From Corynebacterium pygosceleis (GTDB lineage: Bacteria > Actinomycetota > Actinomycetes > Mycobacteriales > Mycobacteriaceae), in assembly GCF_016595275.2 (NCBI RefSeq), contig NZ_JAENIQ020000003.1, positions 419,513-483,512 on the forward strand: a stretch of DNA of 64,000 bases, written 5' to 3'. The position numbers and the translations under genes are program-made. Below the pieces are notes generated by a model. It did not search any database. It saw only the letters and a program-made list of their open reading frames with translations, and had not been told where the DNA came from. Of this stretch, positions 26,383-37,639 are shown piece after piece; within the stretch, counting starts at the first letter, position 1; each line of letters opens with the position of its first letter.

Positions 26383-28425
26383 ATGGCGTCTAAAACGATG
26401 ACGACATCAGAGTTCATCCTGGAGAAGGTGGGCGGCGCTGAAAACGTCGCCAACCTCACCCACTGCGCGACACGGTTGCGTTTCCAGCTGCACGACCAGT
26501 CCAAGGCTGATCAGAAGGCGCTGGACTCCAACCCCGACGTTCTCGGAGTCGTTCCCCAGGGAACGACCGGTCTCCAGGTCGTCATGGGCGGCGGCGTCGC
26601 CGACTACTACCAGGCTCTGATCACCCAACCGGGTATGGGAGAGAGTGCCAAGGCCTCCAACGGTAAGAAGCAGTACGACGGCGTCCGAGGTAAGTACTCC
26701 TGGGTCGACTACTGCTTCGAGTTCCTCTCCGACACCTTCCGACCGGTCCTCTGGGCCCTGCTCGGTGCGTCGCTGATCATCACCCTCCTGGTGCTCTTCG
26801 ATACCTTCGATATCCAGGATTTCCGTGAGCCCACGGATTCCACCTTCATCTTCATGCACGCGATGTGGCAGTCGGTGTTCTACTTCCTGCCCGTCATGGT
26901 CGGTGCGTGTGCCGCCCGTAAACTCGGCGCGAACGAGTGGGTCGGCGCGGCCATCCCCTGTGCGCTCCTCACCCCCACCTTCATCGGTATGGGTGAGCCG
27001 GGCGACGTCGTCCAGGTCTTCGGCCTGCCGATGGTCCTCAACGGCTACTCCGGCCAGGTGTTCCCGCCGCTGATCGCCGCGATCGCCCTGTTCTGGGTCG
27101 AGAAGGGTCTGAAGAAGATCATCCCCTCCGCCGTACACATGGTCTTTGTGCCGTTCTTCTCGCTGTTGATCATGATCCCGGCGACGGCTTTCGTCTTCGG
27201 CCCCTTCGGCATCGGCATCGGCAACGGCATCTCGAACCTGCTGAACTCCGTCAATGAGTTCTCGCCGCTGATCCTCGCCATCATCATCCCGATGCTGTAC
27301 CCCTTCCTCGTGCCGCTGGGTCTGCACTGGCCGCTGAACGCCATCATGATCCAGAACATCGCGACCCTGGGCTACGACATCATCCAGGGCCCCATGGGTG
27401 CCTGGAACTTCGCCTGCTTCGGCACCGTCACCGGTGTCATGTTCGTCGCCATGCGGGAGCGTGACCGCCAGATGCGTCAGGTCTCCCTGGGCGGCATGAT
27501 GGCAGGGCTGCTCGGTGGTATCTCCGAGCCCTCGCTCTACGGCGTGATGCTCCGGTTCAAGAAGTCTTACCTCCGCCTGCTCCCGGGCTGTTTCGCCGGT
27601 GGCCTCGTCATGGGTCTCGTACCCATGATCATCCCCTCGGTCGACGCCGTCACCGCGAGCGCCTTCGTGTTCACCTCACTGCTGACCATCCCGGCCTTCA
27701 ACTCCGTCGGCCTCTACGTCGCCGGTATCGCCGTCGCCTTCTTCACCTCCTTCTTCCTGGTGGTCTTCTTCGACTACCGCTCCGACGAGGAGAAGATCAG
27801 CGCCCGCGAGGCGTCCGCCGAGTACGAGCGCAGCATGGCCGAGGAAGCGGCGGCGGACGCCACCGTCTCCGCTGCCCCCGCAGCCGCAGCAGCCGCCGGT
27901 ACCGCCGGTTCCGTCGCGGTCGCCGATGCACCGGCTCCCGCCACCACCGAGAAGACCGCCCTGCGTCCCGGCGCCGTCACCACGGTCAGCTCACCGCTGG
28001 CCGGCCGTGCGGTGCCGCTGAGTGAGGTCCCGGACCCGATGTTCTCCGGCGGCAACGTCGGACAGGGGCTCGCCGTCATCCCGACCGGCACCACCGTCAC
28101 CGCCCCCGGCGACGGTCAGATCCTCGCCCTGTTCCCGCACGCCGTGGGCATCCGCCTGGACAACGGCATCGAACTGCTGGTCCACGTCGGCCTCGACACC
28201 GTCGAGCTCGAGGGCAAGGGCTTCACCTCCCACGTCGAGAAGAAGCAGCGCGTCCGCGCAGGCGACCCGTTGCTCTCCTTCGATCCCGAGGTCATCGCCG
28301 CCGCCGGTAAGCCGATCATCACCCCGGTCGTCGTCCAGAACCACCGGAAGTTCGCCTCCGTCGAGGCGCACACCGCTGATTCCGTCGACGCCAACTCGAC
28401 GATCATCACCGTGACAGCGAAGTAA
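26383..28425 (+). CDS. ptsG: Glucose-specific PTS permease, EIIBCA
   Basis: Takes up glucose and phosphorylates it with phosphate passed from EI and HPr. The 680-aa protein has EIIB first (1-85; phospho-Cys28 in LTHCATRLRF), then EIIC with about ten membrane helices (110-470; GISEPSLYGVMLRFKK near its end), an Ala-rich linker (about 490-530), and EIIA last (about 545-665; His586 and the phosphorylated His601 in LLVHVGLDTV). Order, length and the motif GVRGKYSWVDY match C. glutamicum PtsG, which also precedes coaE. Start at ATG 26383 has GAAAGG 7 nt upstream; an ATG 15 nt earlier overlaps that site. Confidence 0.95.
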   Translation: MASKTMTTSEFILEKVGGAENVANLTHCATRLRFQLHDQSKADQKALDSNPDVLGVVPQGTTGLQVVMGGGVADYYQALITQPGMGESAKASNGKKQYDGVRGKYSWVDYCFEFLSDTFRPVLWALLGASLIITLLVLFDTFDIQDFREPTDSTFIFMHAMWQSVFYFLPVMVGACAARKLGANEWVGAAIPCALLTPTFIGMGEPGDVVQVFGLPMVLNGYSGQVFPPLIAAIALFWVEKGLKKIIPSAVHMVFVPFFSLLIMIPATAFVFGPFGIGIGNGISNLLNSVNEFSPLILAIIIPMLYPFLVPLGLHWPLNAIMIQNIATLGYDIIQGPMGAWNFACFGTVTGVMFVAMRERDRQMRQVSLGGMMAGLLGGISEPSLYGVMLRFKKSYLRLLPGCFAGGLVMGLVPMIIPSVDAVTASAFVFTSLLTIPAFNSVGLYVAGIAVAFFTSFFLVVFFDYRSDEEKISAREASAEYERSMAEEAAADATVSAAPAAAAAAGTAGSVAVADAPAPATTEKTALRPGAVTTVSSPLAGRAVPLSEVPDPMFSGGNVGQGLAVIPTGTTVTAPGDGQILALFPHAVGIRLDNGIELLVHVGLDTVELEGKGFTSHVEKKQRVRAGDPLLSFDPEVIAAAGKPIITPVVVQNHRKFASVEAHTADSVDANSTIITVTAK

Positions 28426-28458
28426 CACCCGTCGGTCGGATTCAACGACCGGCTGAGA

Positions 28459-28503
28459 GAACGAGCCCCGCGCACCTGGGAACAGGAGCGACGGGGCTCG
28501 TTC
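28459..28503 (+). terminator. Hairpin after ptsG
   Basis: A perfect 12-bp stem, GAACGAGCCCCG (28459-28470) with CGGGGCTCGTTC (28492-28503), 33 bp after the ptsG stop. No T tract follows, so it may be a weak terminator or a transcript-end stabiliser. Confidence 0.55.
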
Positions 28504-28573
28504 CGCGTCCGTCGGGTGACCCCGGTATGACCCGCCTGCGGGCGGGACGAGCGACACCGATACACTTGAGAAT

Positions 28574-29197
28574 ATGTTGAGGATCGGATTAACAGGTGGA
28601 ATCGGGAGCGGCAAGTCCACCGTCGCCGCCGCACTCGCTGACATCGACGGCGTGACCGTCATCGACGCCGACGCGATCGCCCGTGACATCGTTCGACCGG
28701 GACAGCCGGCACTCGGCGAACTGGCGCTCGAGTTCGGTTCCGACATCGTCTCGGAGGACGGACACCTCGACAGGGGACTCCTGGCGGAGAGAGCGTTTCG
28801 TGATGCGGCCGCAACCGAACGACTCAACGCGATCATGCACCCCCGGATCATCACCGAAGCCGCGCACCGGCTGGACACCGCCGAGGAGAACGGCGCCCTC
28901 GCCGGGGTCTACGACATGCCCCTGCTCTTCGAGACGGGACAGGCGGACAAGTTCGACACCGTCATCGTCGTCGACGTCGACAGTGAGGAACGCGTCAGGA
29001 GACTGACCGAACACCGTGGCATCGATGCCGCGGACGCCCGACGCAGGATGGCCGCGCAGATCGGGGACGAGGAACGACGGAACGGGGCGGACATCATCAT
29101 CGACAACAACGGCCCCCTGTCGGCCCTCGCACCCCAGGTGAAGAGCATCGTCGGGCCACTCATCGACGCGGAACGACGACGCTCCCCGGTTCACTGA
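28574..29197 (+). CDS. coaE: Dephospho-CoA kinase
   Basis: Adds the 3'-phosphate to dephospho-CoA, finishing coenzyme A synthesis. The 207-aa P-loop kinase has GGIGSGKS (8-15), VIDADAIARDIVRPG and the LID/CoA region QIGDEERRNGADIIIDN. It is the short form, without the C-terminal GrpB-like domain found in mycobacterial CoaE. TACACT lies exactly 7 nt before the ATG, so a leaderless transcript is likely. Its stop overlaps the stop of the convergent DUF4185 gene by 7 bp. Confidence 0.96.
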   Translation: MLRIGLTGGIGSGKSTVAAALADIDGVTVIDADAIARDIVRPGQPALGELALEFGSDIVSEDGHLDRGLLAERAFRDAAATERLNAIMHPRIITEAAHRLDTAEENGALAGVYDMPLLFETGQADKFDTVIVVDVDSEERVRRLTEHRGIDAADARRRMAAQIGDEERRNGADIIIDNNGPLSALAPQVKSIVGPLIDAERRRSPVH

Positions 29198-30672
29198 TCC
29201 CGGTAGTCGACGACCCCGACGACCTCGAGGCCGTCGTCACCGGAGGGATCGTAGCCGGCTCCCGCGGCGGGCCGTGGATCCGTGCGTGCGACACGGTCGT
29301 CGCCGGTCCCGGCTCTCCCCGGGACGCCCAGAAGCTCGTCCAGGTTGGTTCGCATCAACAGGACGTTGTAGTTGCTCCACGTCGTGGCGACGAAATAGAG
29401 GTCACGCCCGGTGTCGCCGGGCAGGACGAACCCTCCGTAGAGATCACCGACCGTCCCGGTGTCGACCACCATGCGCTCCTCGGACCACGGGCCGGTGAGC
29501 GCGTCAGCCGTGCGGAGCACCAACCCACCGTCGGTGGTGTACAGCGTGATGAACTTCCCGAGATACCCGTTCCAGGTGACGGACAGTTCGGAGACCGGTC
29601 GCTCGAGAACGGGCACCGCGTCACCGACGTCGTATCGAGCGGACGCACCGTCCCCGGAATGCGGCTTCGCGTCCCCGGGGGAGAACCAGTTCTCACCGTC
29701 GAAGAACGTGAAGGCGTCCTCGTCGGGGAAATCGGCCACCGGTGCCCGCCCCAGGACCGCGGCACCGCCACGGCCGGAGGGGGTGCTGAAACGGTAGACG
29801 AAACCGTCGTGCTCGATGAACGAGGACATCTGAAGGTTCTCGTTCCCCTCCCGGTAGCGGGGAAGATTGTGCAGGCGGGTCAGTGACGACGCCCCGCTGT
29901 TCGTGCGGACCGACCCCTCCACGGGTGTCCACGTGACGCCGTCCCGTGAACGTACCGTCCCCGCGTAGTTCGTCGTCCAATCGCCGGGAGCACCCCAGGA
30001 ACGGACCGACATGTAGTCGACGTAGTGCACACCGTTCACGGTGATCGCCGCGGTCGGGATCGTGGTGTGCTCGTAGCCCGGCTGCTTGAGTGAAGGAATG
30101 AACTCGACAGCACGGCCACGGGTGGACCAGCCCCGCCGGGTGAGTGCCTCCCGGATCTCCAGACCGTCCGTGTAATCCACGTCGTCCGTGCGCACGATCG
30201 TGTTGCTGCGCCAGTTGTCCGAGGTGCTGTCACAGGCCATGGTGTCACCGAAGACGAGCATGAGGCCGCCGTCGGTGCCCCGCAGAGCGACACCGAGATC
30301 CGTTCCCGCGATACCGAAGGTACGGTCCGTCCGTCCTGGGGAACCGGGGCCCGTCACCAGGTGGAGGGCCTCGGTGTGGCCCCTGATGATCGGCAGCTGG
30401 CCCGGGTGCCCCTTCATCCACGGTGGTGCAGCGCCATCCTCGTCCGGGGACCCGTCACCCGGGGAAGCCTCCGCGCCGGATGATCCCGAGGAGAGGGCCC
30501 CGAGGAGCCCCGGGGACCTCGGACGCAGAGGTTCCTGCCGGTGGTTGTTCACGCAGGGGCCGCCGGCCGCATCGGCCGCCGGTGCGGCGAAAACCAGGAA
30601 CGGGCCGGTCACCGCGAGCAGGGCCAGGGGCACGAGATACCGTCGGCGGCGGCTGGCTGCAGCTTCACTCAT
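29191..30672 (-). CDS. Exported DUF4185 protein (possible arabinan-acting GH183-like enzyme)
   Basis: A 493-aa exported protein with a basic start (ASRRRRY), a hydrophobic core and an AADA-AGG cleavage region (about residue 36). A Pro/Ser-rich stretch (45-85) precedes the DUF4185 beta-propeller (about 110-470) with GLMLVFGDTMAC, SVRSWGAPGDW, RDGVTWTPV, SFIEHDGFVYRFSTPSGR and GPWSEERMV repeats. Some mycobacterial DUF4185 proteins were shown to be endo-D-arabinanases (family GH183) acting on cell-wall arabinogalactan, and corynebacteria also have that polymer; the same activity is inferred here, not shown. Start ATG 30672 has TAACTT 6 nt upstream. Confidence 0.8.
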   Translation of the reverse strand: MSEAAASRRRRYLVPLALLAVTGPFLVFAAPAADAAGGPCVNNHRQEPLRPRSPGLLGALSSGSSGAEASPGDGSPDEDGAAPPWMKGHPGQLPIIRGHTEALHLVTGPGSPGRTDRTFGIAGTDLGVALRGTDGGLMLVFGDTMACDSTSDNWRSNTIVRTDDVDYTDGLEIREALTRRGWSTRGRAVEFIPSLKQPGYEHTTIPTAAITVNGVHYVDYMSVRSWGAPGDWTTNYAGTVRSRDGVTWTPVEGSVRTNSGASSLTRLHNLPRYREGNENLQMSSFIEHDGFVYRFSTPSGRGGAAVLGRAPVADFPDEDAFTFFDGENWFSPGDAKPHSGDGASARYDVGDAVPVLERPVSELSVTWNGYLGKFITLYTTDGGLVLRTADALTGPWSEERMVVDTGTVGDLYGGFVLPGDTGRDLYFVATTWSNYNVLLMRTNLDELLGVPGRAGTGDDRVARTDPRPAAGAGYDPSGDDGLEVVGVVDYRDQ

Positions 30673-30786
30673 GACTACAAGTTAGCCTGTGTCGGCGCAC
30701 CCCGCTAATCCCGCACCAGGTGCGGACCCGTTCGTCGGAGCCTCCGGTCCGGGGCCGGGATCGGCCCGCCGGGTAGAATCGTGACC

Positions 30787-32892
<2,106 letters not shown>

Positions 32893-32944
32893 CGGTTTCC
32901 GCCCGTGCGCGTGGTGGTGTTCACGGGGGCGGCGTTCTTTTGCC

Positions 32945-32950
32945 TACAAT
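32945..32950 (+). promoter_or_regulatory. Putative -10 element of the uspA promoter
   Basis: TACAAT, a near-consensus -10, sits 108 bp upstream of the uspA start and would give a leader of about 100 nt. No convincing -35 was found. Confidence 0.5.
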
Positions 32951-33058
32951 GGACGCGGAGAACGACCCTGTTCCGGTCGATCCGTGGTGCGCTCCCAGGA
33001 GTTCCCCGGACGCGGCCGGCCGGAGCACAACCCCTGATACCCCACCGGAAGGTTCACC

Positions 33059-33499
33059 ATGAGTGACTACACCAAGATCGTCGTCGGAACGGACGGCTCG
33101 AAGTCGTCGATGCTGGCGGTCCAGCGGGCGGCGGCGATCGCCGCCGCCTTCGACGCCACTCTGATCGTCGGTTGCGCGTACTACGAATCCGAGGAGCAGG
33201 CCTCGAAGACCCTGCGCAAGGATTCCGTCACCGTTCTCGGTGACGATCCGGCACAGCGCAATCTCGATGCCGCCGCCGAGGCCGCGCGCGGGATCGGTTG
33301 CTCGAAGGTCGAGACCGCCATCAAGCCCGGAACCCCGGTGGAGGCGCTCATGGCGATCGTCAACGAGCACGACGCGGACCTGCTCGTCGTCGGTAACCGG
33401 GGCATCAATTCCCTCACCGGTCGACTGCTCGGCTCCGTTCCGGCGGATGTCGCACGTCAGTCCCAGTGTGACGTCATGATCGTGCACACCGTCAGCTGA
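33059..33499 (+). CDS. uspA: Universal stress protein (UspA family)
   Basis: Small 146-aa single-domain Usp protein, probably an ATP-binding dimer in the cytosol. The N-terminal IVVGTDGSKSS and the C-terminal ATP motif G-2x-G-9x-G-S (GNRG at 112-115, GS at 125-126) are both intact, so it belongs to the ATP-binding branch. It is separate from uvrB (166 bp gap, own TACAAT promoter) and convergent with the HelD-type helicase gene. In C. glutamicum a usp gene lies at the same place between uvrB and uvrA. The specific stress role is not known from sequence. Confidence 0.9.
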   Translation: MSDYTKIVVGTDGSKSSMLAVQRAAAIAAAFDATLIVGCAYYESEEQASKTLRKDSVTVLGDDPAQRNLDAAAEAARGIGCSKVETAIKPGTPVEALMAIVNEHDADLLVVGNRGINSLTGRLLGSVPADVARQSQCDVMIVHTVS

Positions 33500-33532
33500 C
33501 GGGGGTCGGCGGGGCGGACGGCCGGCGGGAGG

Positions 33533-35818
33533 TCATTCCACGGGGTCACCGTGGGGTGGCCGCCCGATCACCGTCAGGGACTGGGTGGCGCGGGTGTACG
33601 CGACATAGAGGTCCTGCCATCCCTGGGGAGACTGTCCGACGATGTTGTCCGGGTTGAGGATGATGACGTGGTCGAACTCGAGTCCCTTGATCCCGTCCAC
33701 CGTGACACTCCCCGGTACCTGGCCGTCATCGGGGGCGATGATGACCGCGGTCCGTTCCGGATCCCGTTCCATGAGTTCCCCGAGCACCACCTCGGGGTCC
33801 GTGTCGGCGGGGAGGACACGCACACCCTGTCCCGTGTCCCGGATCGCTGTCGCGGGTGCGTGGTCCGGCGCGATCATCGGCAGCAGGCGGTTCGCCACCT
33901 CCGCGATGTCTCCGGGCGTCCGGTAGTTCACCGTCAGCTCATGCCGGTGGAACCGGCCCCGGACGTACGGCGCGAGTGTGTCCGCCCAGGAATCCACGCC
34001 CGTCGGGGAACCCGTCTGCGCCGTGTCGCCGACGAGTGTCATCCACCGGGACGGACACCGGCGCATGACCATCCTCCACTCCATCGGTGACAGTTCCTGT
34101 GCCTCGTCGACGATGACGTGGCCGTAGGCCCACGTGTGGTCCGCGCGGGCGCGCTCCGCGGTCGTGCGGGTGTCCCGGAAGCGCTGACGCTCGGCGAGGG
34201 TCTCCGCGTCGATGACGTCGTGGGCGGAGAGGATCTCCGCCTCGAAGCCGTCGTCCAGATCGGAGGACGCCGAGGAGCTGAGGATGTCGAGGGCCTCCTG
34301 GGCGTCCTCGACCTGTTCCCGCCACTTCCGGTCGGCGGCCTCACGGGCGGTCTCCGGGTCCGGCATCCCGAGTCGCTCCGCGAGTTCATCGAGAAGCGCG
34401 GCATCCGACGTGGTCCACGGGGATCCCGGATCCCGGAGGAGTGCACAGCGGGTCTCGTCATCGTAGTCGGCGGCGGCCCGGGCTATGGCTGACTCATCGG
34501 TGAGCAGGTCCTCCAGAACCGACTCCGGATCGAGCGTGGGCCAGAACGCGTCCACCGCCTCGACCACGGACCTCTCCTCCGTGAGGTCCTCGTGGAGCTG
34601 GGCCACGTCCCCGCCGCCGAGAAGATTCCGGCCCCCGAGAGGATCCGCCCCGATCCGTTCCGCCATCTGGTCGGCGAGTTGAGCGATGAGATGATCCCGG
34701 AACACCGGTTGCGCGAGATTGTGCGGCCTGCGGGACCGGCGGGCCCGCGTCCTGGACTTCTTCACCATCGCGGGGGTGAGGGTGAGTTCGATTCCCTCCA
34801 CCTTCAGTGACACGGGGGTATCGGGCAGCGTCTGACGCGCCTTGACGGCTTCGGCGAGGATCACGACCATCTCCTCAGAGCCCTTGATCTCCCTCGTGAG
34901 CAGCGGATCGACGGCTCGTGGGGTGACCCCCGGGTACAGTTCGCCGACGGTGGAGAGCACGACCCCGGTCTCACCGAGCTCGGGAAGAACCCGGGAGATG
35001 TAGTCGAGGAAGGTCCGGTTCGGACCGATGATGAGGACACCGGTCGCCGCCAACTGCTCCCGCCAGGTGTAGAGCAGCCACGCGACCCGGTGCAGTGCCA
35101 CGGCCGTTTTCCCGGTACCGGGCCCACCCTCCACGACCATGACGCCCCGGGTCCGGTCCCGGATGATCTCGTCCTGCTCCCGTTGGATCGTCTCGACGAT
35201 GTCGACCATGTGCCCGGTGCGGGGGGCGGTGAGGACGGACAACAGTGCGGATTCGCCCCCGACGCCGCTCCGGGGTGCCCCGGAGTCGGTGTCACCGGGG
35301 GACACGGAGAGGTGCTCGTCGTCGATGCCCGTGACCGTTCTGCCGCTGGTCCGGATGTGGCGGCGGACCGTCACCCCCTCGGGTTGGGCGGTGGTCGCCA
35401 GGTAGAAGGGGCGGGCCATCGGGGCCCTCCAGTCCAGCAGCAGTGTGCGGTACCCCTCCTCCCGCGCGTCGAGTCCCATTCGTCCGATGTACCGACGGTC
35501 CAGACCGGGGTTCCCGGGGACCGGGTTCTCGGCCTCCGCATCCCCGACATCGATGCGGCCGAAGACCAGTCCCAGCTGAGCGAGATTCAGCCGGTCGAGG
35601 CGGGCGTTGAGCGCGTGGTATTCGGTTTCACGTTCCACCAGCGCCTCGGCGTCCGGATTCGCGGCATCGACCCGCTTCATCACCCGACGCAACCGTTCAT
35701 TGGACTGTGAGACCTCCGCGTCGAGCCGCGCGAAGAGCATGTCCGTGTACTCCTGCTCGGCGGCGATCTCCGTTTCCCCGGTGCCTGGACGGGACGGGGG
35801 GAGAGGATGATGCTGCAC
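33533..35818 (-). CDS. HelD/HelR-type RNA polymerase-associated helicase
   Basis: A 761-aa superfamily 1 helicase-like protein. The N-terminal 100 residues form a coiled coil (EIAAEQEYTDMLFARLD onward) like the arm that HelD inserts into the RNA polymerase secondary channel. Then come RRYIGRMGLDAREEGY and LLLDWRAPMARPFYLA, family signatures, Walker A GGPGTGKTA (about 231-239), VIDEAQELSPMEWRM, and the C-terminal helicase lobe ending VAYTRATQSLTVIG. HelD proteins release stalled polymerase; some actinobacterial ones (HelR) also displace rifamycins. Start GTG 35818 has AGGAG 8 nt upstream; longer frames lack one. Confidence 0.82.
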   Translation of the reverse strand: MQHHPLPPSRPGTGETEIAAEQEYTDMLFARLDAEVSQSNERLRRVMKRVDAANPDAEALVERETEYHALNARLDRLNLAQLGLVFGRIDVGDAEAENPVPGNPGLDRRYIGRMGLDAREEGYRTLLLDWRAPMARPFYLATTAQPEGVTVRRHIRTSGRTVTGIDDEHLSVSPGDTDSGAPRSGVGGESALLSVLTAPRTGHMVDIVETIQREQDEIIRDRTRGVMVVEGGPGTGKTAVALHRVAWLLYTWREQLAATGVLIIGPNRTFLDYISRVLPELGETGVVLSTVGELYPGVTPRAVDPLLTREIKGSEEMVVILAEAVKARQTLPDTPVSLKVEGIELTLTPAMVKKSRTRARRSRRPHNLAQPVFRDHLIAQLADQMAERIGADPLGGRNLLGGGDVAQLHEDLTEERSVVEAVDAFWPTLDPESVLEDLLTDESAIARAAADYDDETRCALLRDPGSPWTTSDAALLDELAERLGMPDPETAREAADRKWREQVEDAQEALDILSSSASSDLDDGFEAEILSAHDVIDAETLAERQRFRDTRTTAERARADHTWAYGHVIVDEAQELSPMEWRMVMRRCPSRWMTLVGDTAQTGSPTGVDSWADTLAPYVRGRFHRHELTVNYRTPGDIAEVANRLLPMIAPDHAPATAIRDTGQGVRVLPADTDPEVVLGELMERDPERTAVIIAPDDGQVPGSVTVDGIKGLEFDHVIILNPDNIVGQSPQGWQDLYVAYTRATQSLTVIGRPPHGDPVE

Positions 35819-35981
35819 GATGGTCACTCCTGGAGAGAAACCCGAGGCGCCGTCCGCGGACATCCGCTCGGTGGCTCGGGAAAGGAACTCGGTGAAAGAA
35901 CGGTAGGGGCCAACTCTAGTGACACGGTGCGGGACGGGTCCATCCACGTCCCGCGCCGCGGGGGACACACGGACACACGAA

Positions 35982-36012
35982 GCCCCGCCGACCGGTGACC
36001 GGTGGGCGGGGC
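35982..36012 (-). terminator. Probable terminator of the DoxX-like gene
   Basis: Stem GCCCCGCC (35982-35989) with GGCGGGGC (36005-36012), with an internal ACCGGT repeat that can pair further. It lies 20 bp after the minus-strand stop at 36033. A short TT follows on the minus strand. Confidence 0.55.
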
Positions 36013-36032
36013 GTCAAGAGGGTGACACCGGA

Positions 36033-36851
36033 TCAGATGTCCAGTTTCTTGCCCCACTTCTTCTTGGCCTTCTTCGCGGCCTTGTCCGCCTGCTTCTGGT
36101 ACTTCGCGGCGTTCTTGGACGCGTTCTTGCGGGCCTCGTCGGCGCGGTCCTGGGCCTGGCTGGCGAGCTTCACGGCGCGCTTCCGGGCCGTCTGGGCGTT
36201 GGACTCCGCGGCCTTGAGCCAGTCGTCCTTGTTGTCCTCGAAGTAGTCCTGGGCGGCCTCCAGGTAACCGGACGCCTTCTCGGTCGCGTCACCGAGGAAA
36301 CCACGGGTGGACTCGGCGAGTGCGGAGGCCTGCTCGGAGGCGCTCTCGGCGAACTTCTCGGTCTCGGACTTCGTCGGCAGCGCCTTCTGGACCTTCTTGT
36401 TCGTCACCTTGGCGGCGTGCTTCGTCCGCCAGGCGATACCGGGCTTACCCTGGGTGTCGGCGGTGGTGATGAACAGGCCGCCGAGCAGCGCGATCGAGGT
36501 GAGGAAACCGGAACGGCGGGCGCTCTTCTCCTGACCGTCCTCGGCGTCCCAGAAGGCGTGGCGGGCGAGGATCGTCGGGATGGATGCGAGCGCGAGGGTC
36601 AGAGCGGACAGACGCGGGAACTTGCCGAGTGCCAGCATGCTGCCTGCACCGACCTTGGTGGCGCCGAGGCCCCGGGCGACGAGCTCCGGGTCGGTGGGGA
36701 CGAAAGAGGCGTACTGCCGGGGCAGAACGGTACGCAGGCGGTCGATGACCGACTCGGTGCCTTCCACGTGTGCCTCGGTGTTGGCGAGGGTGTCGACGCC
36801 GTCCGCGATGTACACGGAAGCGAGCATCGGTCGGGCGAGCTTGCGGATCAT
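36033..36851 (-). CDS. DoxX family membrane protein with long Ala/Lys-rich helical tail
   Basis: A 272-aa protein. Residues 1-145 form a DoxX-type membrane domain with about four hydrophobic segments (RKLARPMLASVYIADGVDTL at the start, GATKVGAGSMLALGKFPRL, and FLTSIALLGGLFITTADTQGK). Residues about 150-272 are very different: a charged Ala/Lys/Glu-rich helix, probably coiled coil, ending in a strongly basic KKAKKKWGKKLDI. The DoxX part fits small oxidoreductase-associated membrane proteins; the tail resembles histone-like or heparin-binding repeats in composition only. It is probably a single-gene unit. Function unknown. Confidence 0.75.
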   Translation of the reverse strand: MIRKLARPMLASVYIADGVDTLANTEAHVEGTESVIDRLRTVLPRQYASFVPTDPELVARGLGATKVGAGSMLALGKFPRLSALTLALASIPTILARHAFWDAEDGQEKSARRSGFLTSIALLGGLFITTADTQGKPGIAWRTKHAAKVTNKKVQKALPTKSETEKFAESASEQASALAESTRGFLGDATEKASGYLEAAQDYFEDNKDDWLKAAESNAQTARKRAVKLASQAQDRADEARKNASKNAAKYQKQADKAAKKAKKKWGKKLDI

Positions 36852-36993
36852 GGGTTACTGGCTCCTTGGTTGAGTACCGGGTCCGGCACGTCGTGTCCCG
36901 GGCCCGGAGAAATCGGCCGGTGGGACCAGACGTGCGACTGTCCGACAATCCTACCGGTTTCCCGCTGGTGCGTGCACATGCCGGAGACGACCG

Positions 36994-37596
36994 TCACCAG
37001 CCGCGTTCGCTCCATTCCTGCAGCTTCGGACGTTCCTCGCCGACGGTCGTCCCCTTGCCGTGCCCCGGGTGGATCACCGTGTCATCGGGATAGACGTCGA
37101 AGACACGGGTGGACACGTCACAGAGCAGGCGACGGAAGTCGTCGTCCCCGTTGGTCTTCCCGACACCGCCGGGGAACAGACTGTCGCCGACGAACAGGTG
37201 CGTGGTGCCGTCGATGGTCGCCTCGACGCAGAGGCCCCCCGGGGTGTGCCCGCGCAGGACCACCACCGAGAACGTCCGTCCCTCCCAGTCGAGCGTTCCA
37301 CCGTGTTCGAGTTCCACGTCCACATCGGCGGGTAGCGCCGGGGCGTCGAGGGAGGATGAGTAGTGCGTGGCGCCGGTCTTCCCGAGGACATCCGGGAGTG
37401 CCCGGACGTGGTCCCAGTGCCGGTGGGTTGTGACGACCCCGGTGATCGTCGCCCCGTGGTCGGCGGCGAAGGAGATCAACCGGTCGGCGTCGTCCGCCGC
37501 GTCGATGAGCAGGGCCCGGTCGCCGGCGAAGAGGAAGTAGCAGTTGTTGTCCATCTCGGAGACGGACAGGGAGCGCAGAGTGACATCGTGGGACAT
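36994..37596 (-). CDS. Metallo-beta-lactamase-fold hydrolase (glyoxalase II-like)
   Basis: A 200-aa cytosolic hydrolase. The zinc motif HxHxDH is THRHWDH (57-63), and further metal ligands are in GHTPGGL, GDSLFPGGVGKT and HPGHGKGTT. Short length and the motif order fit the glyoxalase II/YcbL-like subgroup that hydrolyses thioesters; the substrate is not known. The ATG at 37596 has TACTCT 7 nt upstream, so it is probably leaderless. It is divergent from uvrA, and an MBL-fold gene beside uvrA is common in actinobacteria. Confidence 0.88.
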   Translation of the reverse strand: MSHDVTLRSLSVSEMDNNCYFLFAGDRALLIDAADDADRLISFAADHGATITGVVTTHRHWDHVRALPDVLGKTGATHYSSSLDAPALPADVDVELEHGGTLDWEGRTFSVVVLRGHTPGGLCVEATIDGTTHLFVGDSLFPGGVGKTNGDDDFRRLLCDVSTRVFDVYPDDTVIHPGHGKGTTVGEERPKLQEWSERGW

Positions 37597-37623
37597 GCCG
37601 ACCAGAGTAGCTAAACACCCCAG

Positions 37624-37639
37624 TCGTTGATATGTTCGA
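37624..37639 (+). promoter_or_regulatory. Putative LexA (SOS) box overlapping the uvrA promoter
   Basis: TCGTTGATATGTTCGA agrees with the actinobacterial SOS box TCGAAC-N4-GTTCGA in the full right half (GTTCGA) and TCG of the left half. It directly abuts TACAGT (37640-37645), a good -10 for uvrA. The left half is degenerate, so the site may be weak. uvrA is a LexA target in related species. Confidence 0.5.
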
